Assembly (NCBI GenBank): GCA_040954595.2
Contig: CM082576.2
Location: forward strand, 13,764,001 to 13,828,000
Direction: 5' to 3'
Length of the DNA: 64,000 bases
DNA from: Balanoglossus misakiensis
Lineage: Eukaryota > Hemichordata
Shown piece after piece: positions 1-12,396 of this stretch. How positions within the stretch are numbered: the first letter of the stretch is position 1; each line of letters opens with the position of its first letter. Both the position numbers and the translations under genes were made by a program. The notes beneath the pieces are model-generated. The model was not told the origin of the DNA and made no database searches. It saw only the letters and a program-made list of their open reading frames with translations.

Positions 1-1440
1 AATTCAAAACATGTTCTTGCAAGCTTCTCATTTAAACTTTTCAGGTACATGCATGTGCTGTACAATTACTGTTATTAGATTCATAACATGATGTAATTGC
101 GCACATGCAATTATGCAAAGTTACCCATCCATGAAATAATAATATATTAAGATTTCTTCGGCATTGAAGCATGCCCTAGGGCCCAGGCCTGAAAGATTTT
201 GGGATGTTTCAGTGACATGTCACAAAGAAATAAAAATGTCTCCTGACAATTGTTTGATTTACTGATTTACTCCTTGGTTTGTTTGTATAAATTGGTAGCT
301 TGGCTGAAGTCTTGATGCTACTTGGCGTGGTATGGTCCTACCCTCTACTGTCTATGGTCCTACCGAGTCTGTAAAAACACACATAGGCAATGCACGATTT
401 ATTATGATGTAATACTCAAACAGTAGCAAGGTGTTACTAGATACGTTTGGACACAGTCTCTGGAGGGACTCTGGTTTGGATCAACAGGTGGTTGGCAATA
501 ATGCATTACTGAGGCGTCGTCATGGTTACTGGTTGTATCATAGGGGAACTACATTGTGCCGAAAAAAAAGTTTCGCCAGAGCCAGTTGATCAATGCGACT
601 GATAGATAGATGTTATTGGTGAATAGATTACAGAAACATGTTTCGTTGACTCCTGGGAATCCTATTGTTGCGTGATTGAGTTGTGATTTCCCCCAAACAA
701 TAGCGCATTGTGTGACTCGGTATTGTGTTGCAGTATTACCTGATTTCAAACTGAGTTGTGCATGTAACGCTTTGCACAGGCCGTCAAAATTGCCAAATAC
801 AATGTACATGTACTACATGTAGTTGCAATGAATGGTACTGGGGTGAAAACTTCATACAGTGCTGTAGTAGTTGTGTCCGTCGCTGAAGTGGCTGCATTTA
901 TCATATAATAAAAGACTGTGCTTGATCCATGCTTTCATTTTATTCAATCTCTGTATTTACATTGCCCCACACTGACAATGATCATGGAGCTACATAGCTA
1001 CTACAGACATGTACATGTAGCTCCATGCAGTGATTAACAAAGAAAATTTTAAGGAGCTTTTGGGGCTGTGTAAGAAACCATTATAAATTCCAATATATAA
1101 ATACATGATTTTGTATGGCAGCCATTTTGGTCACAGTTGAGTGAATAGACTTCCTGGACTTTATGGTTCCTTGTTTTGTAACTCAATATAGCCTATAATA
1201 AATGAAGGGAGTACCCACTACGGGCCAGTTACGGGGACGGGACGGGTTTCCGTTAATCTGGCTGTTATGTGTGTCCGTACTCAGTCACAGTAGTGAGTGC
1301 ACACACCCTATTGTCTTATCACACACTGGTGTGTATAGTGGAGTGGGGGTAAAGATTTTGACAGCGTGCCAAGGGCTGCCCCCAAACGGTTTGTTTTAAG
1401 CAGCAGCGCTATTATTTGAACAAGGGGCCGCCTTAAACAG
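1..1440. other. Upstream non-coding DNA
   Basis: I see no supportable gene here. The short open frames at 549-809 (-) and 1202-1399 (+) show no recognisable domain and no splice context. The stretch holds tacatgta-type palindromes and a 13-bp hairpin at 983-1027. No end of a neighbouring gene could be recognised. Confidence 0.5.
983..1027. repeat. Perfect 13-bp inverted repeat (hairpin)
   Basis: CATGGAGCTACAT at 983-995 is matched by its exact reverse complement at 1015-1027, with a 19-nt loop that itself contains an acatgta palindrome. It lies about 700 bp upstream of first exon 1a. Function unknown; it could be the remnant of a small palindromic element. Confidence 0.7.
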
Positions 1441-1718
1441 TCGGCCCCGCACCACTTCTTGAAGGCTCCCTGCGAGGATCACTGAGTGTGGGACCCCGGC
1501 AACTTTGAGTCGACTTAAAGTCGCGGCAATTCACTCATCTATCTCCACGAAACAATGGAATCCCTTCTCCAGTGAAACCAGGCTGTGTCGGTATTTGCTG
1601 CCCTCACGCATCTCAAGTGCGAGCCGGGTTGTTGCTGCTGAGTGAGTGAGTGAGTGAGCATAGTCCGGAAGAGTCTCGGCAGTTTTTTTGTGCATTCAAG
1701 GGGGGAAGCGGCCAAAAT
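1441..1718 (+). promoter_or_regulatory. Candidate promoter / 5' UTR of first exon 1a
   Basis: The stretch before the 1a start codon is visibly richer in G+C and CG dinucleotides than the surrounding DNA. It contains a near-palindrome around GAGTCGACTT (1502-1521) and a GAGT tetranucleotide run at about 1640-1658. There is an in-frame stop (TGA) at 1647 upstream of the ATG. No clear TATA box is seen, and the transcription start cannot be placed from sequence alone. Confidence 0.35.
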
Positions 1719-1779
1719 ATGGCCGAGGCGGACGCATCGCAAGACTCCAAAGTCTACGGGAAGTATCTGTCTCTGAAAG
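1719..1779 (+). CDS. SYNE1: SYNE1 alternative first exon 1a
   Basis: The ATG at 1719 has A at -3 and G at +4, a strong initiation context, and opens a 20-codon frame starting MAEADASQDS and ending KYLSLK. One extra base (G) follows before the donor gtagga. Joined to exon 2 this base completes GAT (Asp), giving ...SLK-DEQELV, which resembles the sequence before CH1 in vertebrate nesprin-1. The short acidic/polar N-terminus carries no domain. Of the three candidates this has the best start context. Confidence 0.75.
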
Positions 1780-4700
1780 GTAGGATGTCACCTTTACATG
1801 TATATATATACCCGCTGGTATTCAGATCAAAATAGTCCCGATAGGAGCAGAGGCTGCCTTCCCTGTTGGGAGAGCCACTTGGTATTTTCTGCAGTGATAT
1901 ACATACACAAGGGTTAATGCTACGAATTCAGTTGACACACTGAGGTTTACTGTGCGTGAATGTAAATGTACACTGTTGTGTTGTGACATGTCCTTGGTAA
2001 TCTCTGGCTAAATTAAGGTGTGTGGGATTCAAGGATTAATGGGAATTCTTCAGTTGCATGCACCAACTCTCAGCAGCACTGTCGTCCGTCGCAGCGGAAA
2101 ACACACGTCATGGGGTCGGTCCGTTTGTTGATGCCTCTTTCTCTGGAAGTCACACCTGCTTGCGAATGGCATTACTTAAAAATAATAAGAAATTCTAGTG
2201 TGGTGGGCTTTGTGTAAGTTCTTGGAGGTGCGTGCTGTCAAAGAGAAGGCGTATACCTCGCATGTACTTGATATCTCGTACAACTGTAAGAAAATTGGTG
2301 TATTTAGATGCTGTAGGCTGGCGTAAAAATGTTTGCAGCTTTGAGAAGCATAGATCTGATTGTCATTTTGTCGTCTGCATGCTCGGCTTGCATTTGCAGT
2401 GTCAGTGGGTCAGTGTTAACAATACTGCTGTGCTACTGTGATTGTGTTGCGTGTCTCCATTCACGGCGTTCAACCCGAAGCTTTGACGTTTCATTAGATA
2501 AGCTAGCCGCCGAAAAAGTCTTTGTGTGGTGGAAATAAGTAGCTGGGTGCGCATAAACTGCCATGGTTTGGTCGCTGCTGCAGAAAAAATGTGTGCCTGA
2601 TAAGATTCAAAAAAATTTTTTGGAGCCCTGCCAAAAGCGGTTTAGGAGATTTGTGGAGACACTACAGACACGGCGTCCCGAGCTCAGCCATGATGAATGA
2701 CTTTGGCATTGAGTAACCATGGCTATAGCGTCTGTAGGCGGAGTCTGATGTGACCCTCATTAACATGATGTGTTGTTTAGATAGTAATTTTTACAGCTAT
2801 GGTTTTAAAAAAAACCCCACTAACCTTTGACACATTGATTCAAAATATTTATCTTTTTTAATCTTGTGCAAGAACAGGTAAATAACTTTAACGGCAGTTT
2901 AGGTGTGAAATATTTATCCGGAAAATCGATCCTTCAGGTGAACAGACAACTTGTTTATCAATCTGTTGGGATCACTGACATACACAAACAAGACAAACTG
3001 TACACAAGCAACTCAAGAGTTGTCGTGTCGGACATATTTCGAATACTTAGGTGTCACCGCAGCTCTGCACAGAAGCCGTTTACTGAACCTTGATATTTAG
3101 AAGACTCAGTCTTGTCTGAAAACAAAGAACAATGATGCAACAGAGAGCACATCTTCAGGTGTGCTTTGAACTGATGACGCATACATTATACCTTGTATGC
3201 AGGTAGCTTGAAGCAGAATGCTGTATGGATCAGTGAATTTACTATTGGTGACAACATGCACTGCATAGAAAGTGGAGTGGTAGTAAGTGGGTAGTTTGCA
3301 CTGTGTCACGACGAACCAACAGAATTTTGTCGTGGTTTACAGAGTTAAATGCAACTTATAGTTGGCTTGTTGACAGCGTTGTAGCATCTAAAGTTGACAA
3401 TGGGAGTATTGTAGTTTGTTGATTGGATAAGTCATTTGCCTTTTGTCTCCTGGTTTCTAGCCGTCAGCTACAGTAGGTATGGTTCCTGGAGTGGAATGCG
3501 ATATTGTTTGAACAGCAGACAATTCTAGATCAGATGTGTAGGTCATGGATTTAGTTCATGACCTTACTATCAATGGAAATTGGCCCTAAAACACAGAAAA
3601 ATTTCAGAATCAATTGATTTGGAAAAGGTGATGGCGTAAATTAATGCTTACATGTATGTTCTTTGAGGAGAGAAGGTATTGGTTGTATAGTGTACTTTCT
3701 CAAGTTGTTTGAAATTGCGATTTCTCGTAGATGCCAAGTTGTATTCAACAAGTTGTAGACATGTCAGAAATGCCGGTAACTAACTTGTTGGGGAGACCGC
3801 AAGATGCTTGGCGCTACTTGTATGTGGCAGATGAAAGCAGACATGAAGCCACTCCAACACAACTGTCTGAAAGTGTAAAGGCATGTAACAATAGACATCT
3901 GCATTGTTGTTTTCTGAAAAAGCACAGCTGATGGAGATTTTACGTCTAACAATGAGCATAACAAGCTTCACAGAGAGAGACAGTTACAGCTTCTTTTGTT
4001 ACGGAACAGTCCAATTAAACGACTGCCTTCAAAGAGCTGTCTGTTGAAACGTGATTCGGACATTAAAAATAAAATGATAATAAATTCTCCACCCGAGTAG
4101 TTTGCTATCCCATCTAGCTGTGGGTTTGAAAAGATTTTGTTTAAAGATCCCAAGAGTTTTGTTTGATGTGAACAATGTATGTCGCCACACCTTTGATTGT
4201 GTGAATGTTGAAAATTTTAGATGGAACTATAAGCTACACATGTACAAGGGACGGCTTTATTACTGAGCCACTGAATTCACTGTCAGATCCATAGACTTTC
4301 ATGTCATGACACAAGTTTGTGTGCGGATGTATCTTGGTTGAAACTATTTCAGCTATTTGTTTTTTTCACTTTCATGGGTTGGTTGGAGAGGTAGAATAAA
4401 AAAGGGACAGAAAAGAAAAATTCTTTAGAAGCCATTCTCTCCGTACTCAATGAAGTTATTTTAGAATACTATGAAAAGTGAGGAATATTGAAATAATTGA
4501 GGCTCAACCTCAATTATTTACACATGAACTCTCTTAGTGTGTCCCTAGTGTGTATGACAAGACGTGATGTCAACTCTGTATTGAATTAATAATAGGGATC
4601 ACAAAGTTGTCGTACCTGGCCATAGGGGTTGCTGATTTTTATGGTCATTCACATTTTTTTTTCATTTGAGCCCGACCAACCAGAGTTGAACACAGTGTAG

Positions 4701-7700
4701 AGGTTGAGAAATGAAGAAAATAAGCAAGTCTCCTCAAAATTTAGTCACTGGCAACTTCAAACCAGAATGTTATACTTTCAGTACAGAATATGTTCAAGCA
4801 ATACATATTTGGATGGTTCAATCATGTTTTCTTTAGTGGCCTTACTTGTTCAATCTGAAGGGAATAAGAGGATCTCTGGCAGACAACACCCAAAACAAAA
4901 CAGTTTCACTTTCTGCCATACCATTTTGACATCAGGTGAACTTGAAAAGGTCAAAGGTTAAAACAGGATCAGAATGAACAGTTGAAAGAAAGCGAGTCTG
5001 GTTTAATGGTGTGTAGCCATAAAAGTACATGATACATGTAAATACCTGCGAGTAGAACAAATATGTTGTTTTTTGAGGAGAGAAGGCATCTCTGAGAGTG
5101 TTCAACTCTCAAGTCAACATTTTGACAACAGATTGCGGTAACAGTTTTTTTTTTTACACTAACCCTAACAGGCACCATTGTTGATTTTCCCAATTGTTGG
5201 TACAAAGCAGAGTACACTCCGCCACATGTGGTAGAAATGAACCACTCTGCAGAAAGAACAAAATCTCTTGTCTCAATTAAGACACTCCGTAACCAGTACC
5301 TGGTGTTGAAAGACAGGAGAGCCATCCAAAGAGTCGAGTTTGGGACATTTTGAAATTACACTGTGCCCTGTGTTACCCAGGGGCCAAAACAACAAAGGCA
5401 AGGGGTTGTTCGTTTCAGAAACCCTAACATGTTTTCTGAGTCCGCGGAGGGAATGTGGGCGTACGATTGAATGCATGTTTGTGATAGTGCTACTGTGTTG
5501 GGAGACCCAAAGTATAATGTGTCTATACTTTGGGCAAGTACAATGGCTGAAATTGATGGGTTTACACACTTGTACTGGAGGTGATATATTGAAACAGCCA
5601 GCCTTTGGATATGGTAGTACATTTGTACGTGTCCAAAACTGAGTGACCAGGGCTACGTATAAGTACGACTGGTCTGACTGTAGACAGTGGAGGTATATAA
5701 GGGCTGTAGAGTTGCAAGACAAATTGAGTCGAAATGAATACGTGGGTTTATTATCGTGTAGTTATTGAATAAATGTATAACTATTATTATCCACTGTATG
5801 CGTGTAGTCACTTAGCATTCGTGTAACATATACATGTATGTACATTGTACTGTGTGATTCAGCCTAGCTTCAACATGACCAGAATGCTACCTGTTGCATG
5901 CTGTTCACTGAGTTTAAAATTTAAAAGGCTAGTGTGGATTGCGTATCTCGCTGCAAGATTCGTAATCCCAGAGAATGCCAGAATTCATTCATACATCGCC
6001 AAAGCTAATAAAATAATCATGAAGCCAACATGATTTGTCACTTGGTGTGAGGTCATCCCAGAGGTCACGTGACCTAGTGACTGGGATGCATGCATGCTCA
6101 ACAAGGAATTAGCTTTGTTGAGACACACTGTTTCATTGAACTGGGAAAAGGTAAATCAATAAATTACTCCAGGAGCTCTTGTTTTTGTGAATTACGTTGG
6201 CCTTGCAATTAGCATGCGATGGATAGTAGTGCAGTCAGTACCGTTGTATTTACCACGATTTTAAGGGCATTGTTTCAAAAATAGCCTGATGTGTCATACA
6301 TGCATTTTTTGCTGCTGTATGTAGTATTCATCGGATAGACTATATTTAGCCCAATTGAAGATATACCAGTTCAACTGACATTTGTACGTACGTACGCAAG
6401 CTGTTGTGCATTGATATGAAACCTGTCGAACGCGGTGACCAAAGTCTGTTGGCTGTCAGGTGTTGGTTTGGGCAATTTATCGACTGAACCCGGGCGGTAC
6501 ATGTAAACCGACCACCTGTACCATACGGCGGGCTGTTGGACTTTGGCTATAGGCTTTTGCCGAGTCGGGACTTTGAGTAATGTTGCGGAAATTTCGCAGC
6601 CTCAGGAGAAAGAGCAGCAAGGGAGATGCGGGGAGCACGCACACTGATGGAACGGCTGAGTACGATGGGATTTACGTGCAAGTTAATGTCAAGCTAGGAA
6701 GTAAGTAACTTGGTATGGATGAAGTCAGTGTTGTTTATTTTACACTGTACAGACAGACGTGCAAGTTGTAACTCTCAGCGCAGAGTGGGTAGTTGGTTGT
6801 ACAGTGGGATGACAATTGCTGTAATTGTCAAGTGTAAGGACAGACCTCTCATTGTAGTATGGACATACCACTCTTTTCTGAAACCTCTTGTCTACACATT
6901 CAACCTTGTAAAGATATGGAGATTCACCTAGTGTATAATACTTCTGTACACGTATAATCATCATCTCCTAAACTCTGTACACACTATTTAAAATACTAGA
7001 ACCTGGAGATTGAACTCATTTGAATACTACTATAGGGTACCCAACCAGTGCGTCAATGAATGAGATGATAGTATCTGTTTGTATCTAAAGAGCAAAACTA
7101 TGGCCGTTAAGTTAAAACAGTTGAGGTCATAAATTGTTTTTAAAAATTTGGTCCATAAATAATCTTTTTGGTATGTCAGGTACACTAGACCATCTATTCT
7201 ACTGGTAGGTGAGCCCTTGTAGTGTGTGAGTCATTCTTTGTGAAGCTTTAAAGGCAGAGGGAAATTGTCGTAGGTTGTCACCTTGAGCTGATGTGTAAAC
7301 GATATGGTGATGCAAGGTATCATATGGGTACAGGTATATGTACAGGTCTATAGGGGTGACATTGAAATCAGTCAGACATTATAGGAAAGAGCCACTAGTT
7401 ATGTAATGTTCTGTGTATCATTAAGCAACCTGCTGCTTGTAAATTATTTGAATGTCAAATTGTTTTATTTTTTGAATAAAACTTGATTAAAAAAAATGAA
7501 ACTGTTGGATAGTACTTGCTGTAGAAAGTGAATGCATATGTGTACAGTACAACATATATTATAAAGAAATTTTCACCAGAATTATTGCTGGTTGATGAGT
7601 GTACATGTTGTAATTTCACAGCTGCTTGTGATAATCATTCTTCAGAAAGAGTAGCAATTGTTCTAAACATCCGCTCCAGTAAATAATCCAGTGTTCACTG

Positions 7701-10700
7701 ACATACAAATTATGATGGAAAATGGTGATAGTGTCACTGTCTCTTTTTGTAGATGATGATGTGAACACATGGTTGGTCATTTTGCCAGGAAAAGTTTGTT
7801 TCTTGACTTCAGGTGTGGCTATTGTGTGACCTGCACACGGAATCAATAGTAGATACAGTATGGTATTGTCGTCACATACCACTTCACAATTGAACTTTGC
7901 CATTGTAATGTGGTAGATATAGATTTTTTGTCGGTGGTTGGTCAGGTCACCTTTGTCGGTGGTCGTTCGGGTCACCTGGGTAGTCGTAAAACTATGTTTA
8001 CATTATTTTGCATGCATTTCTTCATTTTAACTAAAAAGATAAACCTAATGATAATTCACAACAAAATTGTTCTTTTGTATAGATCATATCATATTTCATG
8101 TACATGATGTATTTGTATAATTGTGAAGGTCTAATTCTGATATGTATTTCCATGACGAAACTAACTTTTGCTGGCAGGTACATGTACATGTAGCATGCTT
8201 TAATTAATAGCTTACCACATTGAAAAGCTGTGTGGTCAGTGACATTTAACTGCGTACAGAAAAAAAGAAAGTCGTCAATGGTAAATTGTCTTCATCAAGC
8301 ACCTTCGCACCTACACATCTGTTACAGGATGAAATATTAGCCTGGGCATATGGTGTCATTTCTATATGACAAAGTGGTTGTATGTACAAAGTGTATTTTC
8401 TTAATTTCCGTATGACAGATATGGATAACTTGATATATTAAATTCCACGGATCGTGCAATGTCAGAACACCTCCACCAGTATTGTCTAAAAGCATATTTA
8501 CCTGGGGTGCATTGTGTTAGGAATTCAGGTCATTGCTAATAGCAACCGAAGTATGACAGTGAAATTGATAAGAATGTTAGTATGCTTGCTCTTCAAGCCG
8601 CTCAGTTTGTGAAGTGAACTTCTTGTGATTCTCAGGGGATTTAGGGACAAAGAATCTGATTTTTATTGTGAGGAGTTTCTATAGGTTTGACCAGTCGATC
8701 TAAAATCAGCAAGTGGACCTGGATATGTGGATTTGCTATGTTCTACATTTACATGTATTTGGTGCGAGGCATTGCACGTACCAGTAGAATTTCTTTTCCC
8801 ATCCCTCATCAGATGTTACTAATCAAAGTATTCCCGCCCATGTTGTTTTATACTATAGGTCATATTTTTCTATTATGAGCTTTTATGCAGTCGACAGGTG
8901 TTGTCCCAAATGGTTGATCTGTTAGATTTTTGACTTGGATTATCATTGCTCATCATTTCATGCATCATGAAAATTTTCTTTCAAGTAGCCACATATTGTT
9001 TACATCTGTATTATTCTTCAGTTTGTGGAATTTCATTCATAATAGTTTGTTGAACTATATAATTTACCAATACAGTGCATCACATTCTAATTTTGGAACT
9101 GTAGCAGAGGTTTTGTAAAGTCTACTGGGAAGGGTTTGGCAAACTGTAGTAAACTAATATCTGATAAAGAAAGAAAACAAAAACAAAGTTACATCCGCGT
9201 TTTTTACTATTTATAATGGTGGGGACTGTCCACAAAACTGACTTAGTAAGTTAGTTGTTTCCATTTGGGACCAGGGTTCATTTTGTCAAATTCTTTTAAT
9301 TTCATTTTACATTTTTCAATTTCAATTTTTCAAGTTTACGTGTATTTGTTAGCCTAAAGATATCATCGGAACCAAAACAATCTTCAGCAAGATACGCAAA
9401 CTTATTAAGTGACACCGATATTAAGATGTAGGCTGCCCTCTTGTGATGATTACCTTGAGGATACTAAGTCGGTATACAGGCACTATTACATGTAAAGACA
9501 GAGCCACACTTTCGAGTACATGATGGATGTACATGTACATATTAAACAAAGACATTTGACAGTACAGAAATGAGATAAGTCATACACATTGTACATGTAC
9601 ATGTACAGTAGGATTAATAAAATTCTTGACTGTGTACTTTTACATGTACTTTAATACCTGCATTATTGTGTATGGCTTCATTAACACTGGAAGTACCATT
9701 TAAATCTTGCAAGGTCCCTCAGTGTGTTCATGGCTTGAAAAAAAACAATTTGTAGATTGGAAAACTATCTTTGGCTCACAATGATACTCAGTCCACCATG
9801 TTGGAGAGGATTCTTAAAATATTCTCACACCACAGCTCTCATAATGAAGTAAAAATGTTGCATGTACGTGAAAACAAGATCATTTACATTGTACGAACGC
9901 ATTGACAACATTCTGACAGTCATTTGTTGTCCAGTTCTTTACTCAGAATCTGAAGATAAGGAAAGCATAGTTTGAATATTTTTTTCTGAGATATGCTAAT
10001 GCAGGCTATGCCTACATGCTGGTTGACTCATAGCCATGCCCTGTTCTTAAGGACACAGCGATACCTCCCACTGTGTTGACAACATATCATTAGGGTCATC
10101 TCTGTGCTAATTATGGTTTGTTTTATGTGTGGTTATTCTATACCAAGTATACATATACATTGCTGTACTTATGAAGGGTCAGAGGTCACTACAGTTTCTG
10201 AAACACTTTCTCTGACATCATCGAGATCCTGATTATGTATGTGGGAAGACCATGGCCGCGAGTGGCTGACGATGTTGATTTTGCCCTTGAACTAGTGCGT
10301 GGTATATTGTTGTGTGTATATGTCTGACATGTTGATATCAGTATGGAACCTGCAAGGAGCGAACGGAGCAGAGATCGACATTGGCGGACGTTGTTTGAGG
10401 AGTTTCCAGAGGGCTGGTTGTTGAGAAGTAAGGCGATTGTTTTGTAGTTTTGGAGTTGGCGCTTCTCTGTGGCCTTTTTTTATTTTGATGTGTTTATGGA
10501 AGTCTTGCTATCCGGTATCGCTGATATCAGTTTTGAGTCGGATAGGATGGCATCCATGGAAAGGAGGTTGCATAAGGAGGAAGTGGTTAGATGCGTCTGT
10601 AAGGAATCAAACTTTTCTTGATGGAAATAGTGAAGAAAACTTTTTGACATTATTTTGACAGAAACTGTTCTCATGTTAATGGAAGATTTATAATTACATG

Positions 10701-12336
10701 TTTATGTACACGTACATGTAATAATTAGTTGGCAATGGCTGGTGGGGAAAGAAAAGTTATGAAATGGCACAAGCTGTAACTCTTGGTTATATTTTTCAGT
10801 ATTTTTATTTTTGTTAATTAACTACAGTTTCCCAGTATTCTATGTGTATAATGATTGTTTATAATTGTTGACAAATGAATTGTCAGAAAATTCAATTTTC
10901 GACAAAAACAATTTACCGACTGGACACACTTAAATGGAACTTTATCAGCGAAGATTATACAACAATCATTTTCTCCTGATACTTGTGACCCATGATGCAG
11001 TGGATATTTTCCTCAGAGCAAGTACAGAGTTTCCTGAAAGTTTTGGTCTATAACCACACACATATGTTGGCAGTATAACCGCTCTATTCAATACCAATTT
11101 ATCTTGAATGCGTATCTTTATAATTCACCTCCATTTCATGTTGAGTTGTATTGGTTTCCTGCGAGACACTTTCAACATATGTTTCTGTGATAGGCCAGTC
11201 AATAATATAAGCCCAAAGTCTGGATTCCCCACAGGGGTTTGATGTAGTTAATCCATAGGCACGTCTTATGTGGCTTCTGTTTGGTATGTAAGGATTCACT
11301 GGAGAATTTCTGGCCGTCACAATGTATCATTGTGAAATTGTTTATATATATAAAAAGAAGTGCTCATTAACAACATTAAATATGTCAGGGTGCAAATGTT
11401 GTTTTTTTCTGAGAAGGCAAGATACCTTTATAATGACCTATGGAAAATTAGCCCTTTAGTTTTATGTATTATAAATGTGTAATTAAATTAAATATGGTCT
11501 ACTGACGTACTTAATCTCACACTCTAGGGTCTATAACTTAATTAATATATGATGGTCTAGACAAGTAATACATACAGCACAAAAGTGATTGTGTGTATTT
11601 AAACAGAGCTTTGGTGTAGAGATCAAATAACAGTGACTGGGACATTCTTATCTCTGAATCAATTAATTGGTCGCCTTTGCTCCACCATCAATGGAATGTT
11701 CAATCTATTTTTCTGTCCAAGGTCATCTGCAACTATAAACAAGCTTAATGTTGAAAAATATTTTTACCATCACACTTTCCAAGATAACTTTGTACACAAT
11801 CATATCTATTAAATTCAGATTTATCTATGTTTTTACTGCTTTGACTAAGATTTACGTCATTGGTAATTGTGAAAAGGGAATTGTTGGTAGATGTTTTTAT
11901 CATATAAAAACTCAATGTGCTGTTCTGAAACATTTTGTGGTTTACACGCCATGTTCAAACTGTCACATAAAATAAACTGAAAGTAACAATTTGTAAAGTG
12001 TTTTAATGCTAGGTATTATTTCATTGTTATGTGGGAGATATGTTTTGATTTATGGTACATGTAGTCACTAATGGCTGACATGTGAAGGACTTCTTAGACA
12101 CACAACCTGACACCTATTATTGCACTCTATACATAAAGTGCAATAAAAGAAGTTTTATCACTTTATCGCAACATGATAATGATGATGATTATGATGATGA
12201 TTATGATGATGATGGTGGTGGTGTTAGACTTAGTTGTGGTGATGATGATGATGATGATGTTGATGATGATGATGATGATGATGATGGTGGTGGTGTTAGA
12301 CTTAGTTGTGGTGATGATGATGATGATGATGATGAC

Positions 12337-12396
<60 letters not shown>

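Larger units (their letters stand above)
1780..6579 (+). other. First part of the 5' intron region (between exons 1a and 1b)
   Basis: No exon could be supported. Long open frames at 4969-5325 (-) and 5273-5722 (-) have no recognisable domain and overlap open frames on the other strand. The stretch holds a perfect hairpin at 4491-4519 and a CACGTG-centred palindrome at 6062-6075. Overall it is typical AT-rich intronic DNA. Confidence 0.6.
6701..10342 (+). other. 5' intron region between exons 1b and 1c
   Basis: No exon seen. It contains a 25-bp tandem duplication at 7927-7976 and many tacatgta palindromes (for example about 8177-8192 and 9590-9608). The minus-strand frame 7616-7975 has no recognisable domain and ends inside the tandem duplication. 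Confidence 0.6.

Noticed and set aside
5273-5722. 149-codon minus-strand open frame in the 5' intron
   Set aside because: No recognisable domain, no splice context, and a + strand frame of 100 codons is open over the same bases; most likely a GC-patch chance frame.
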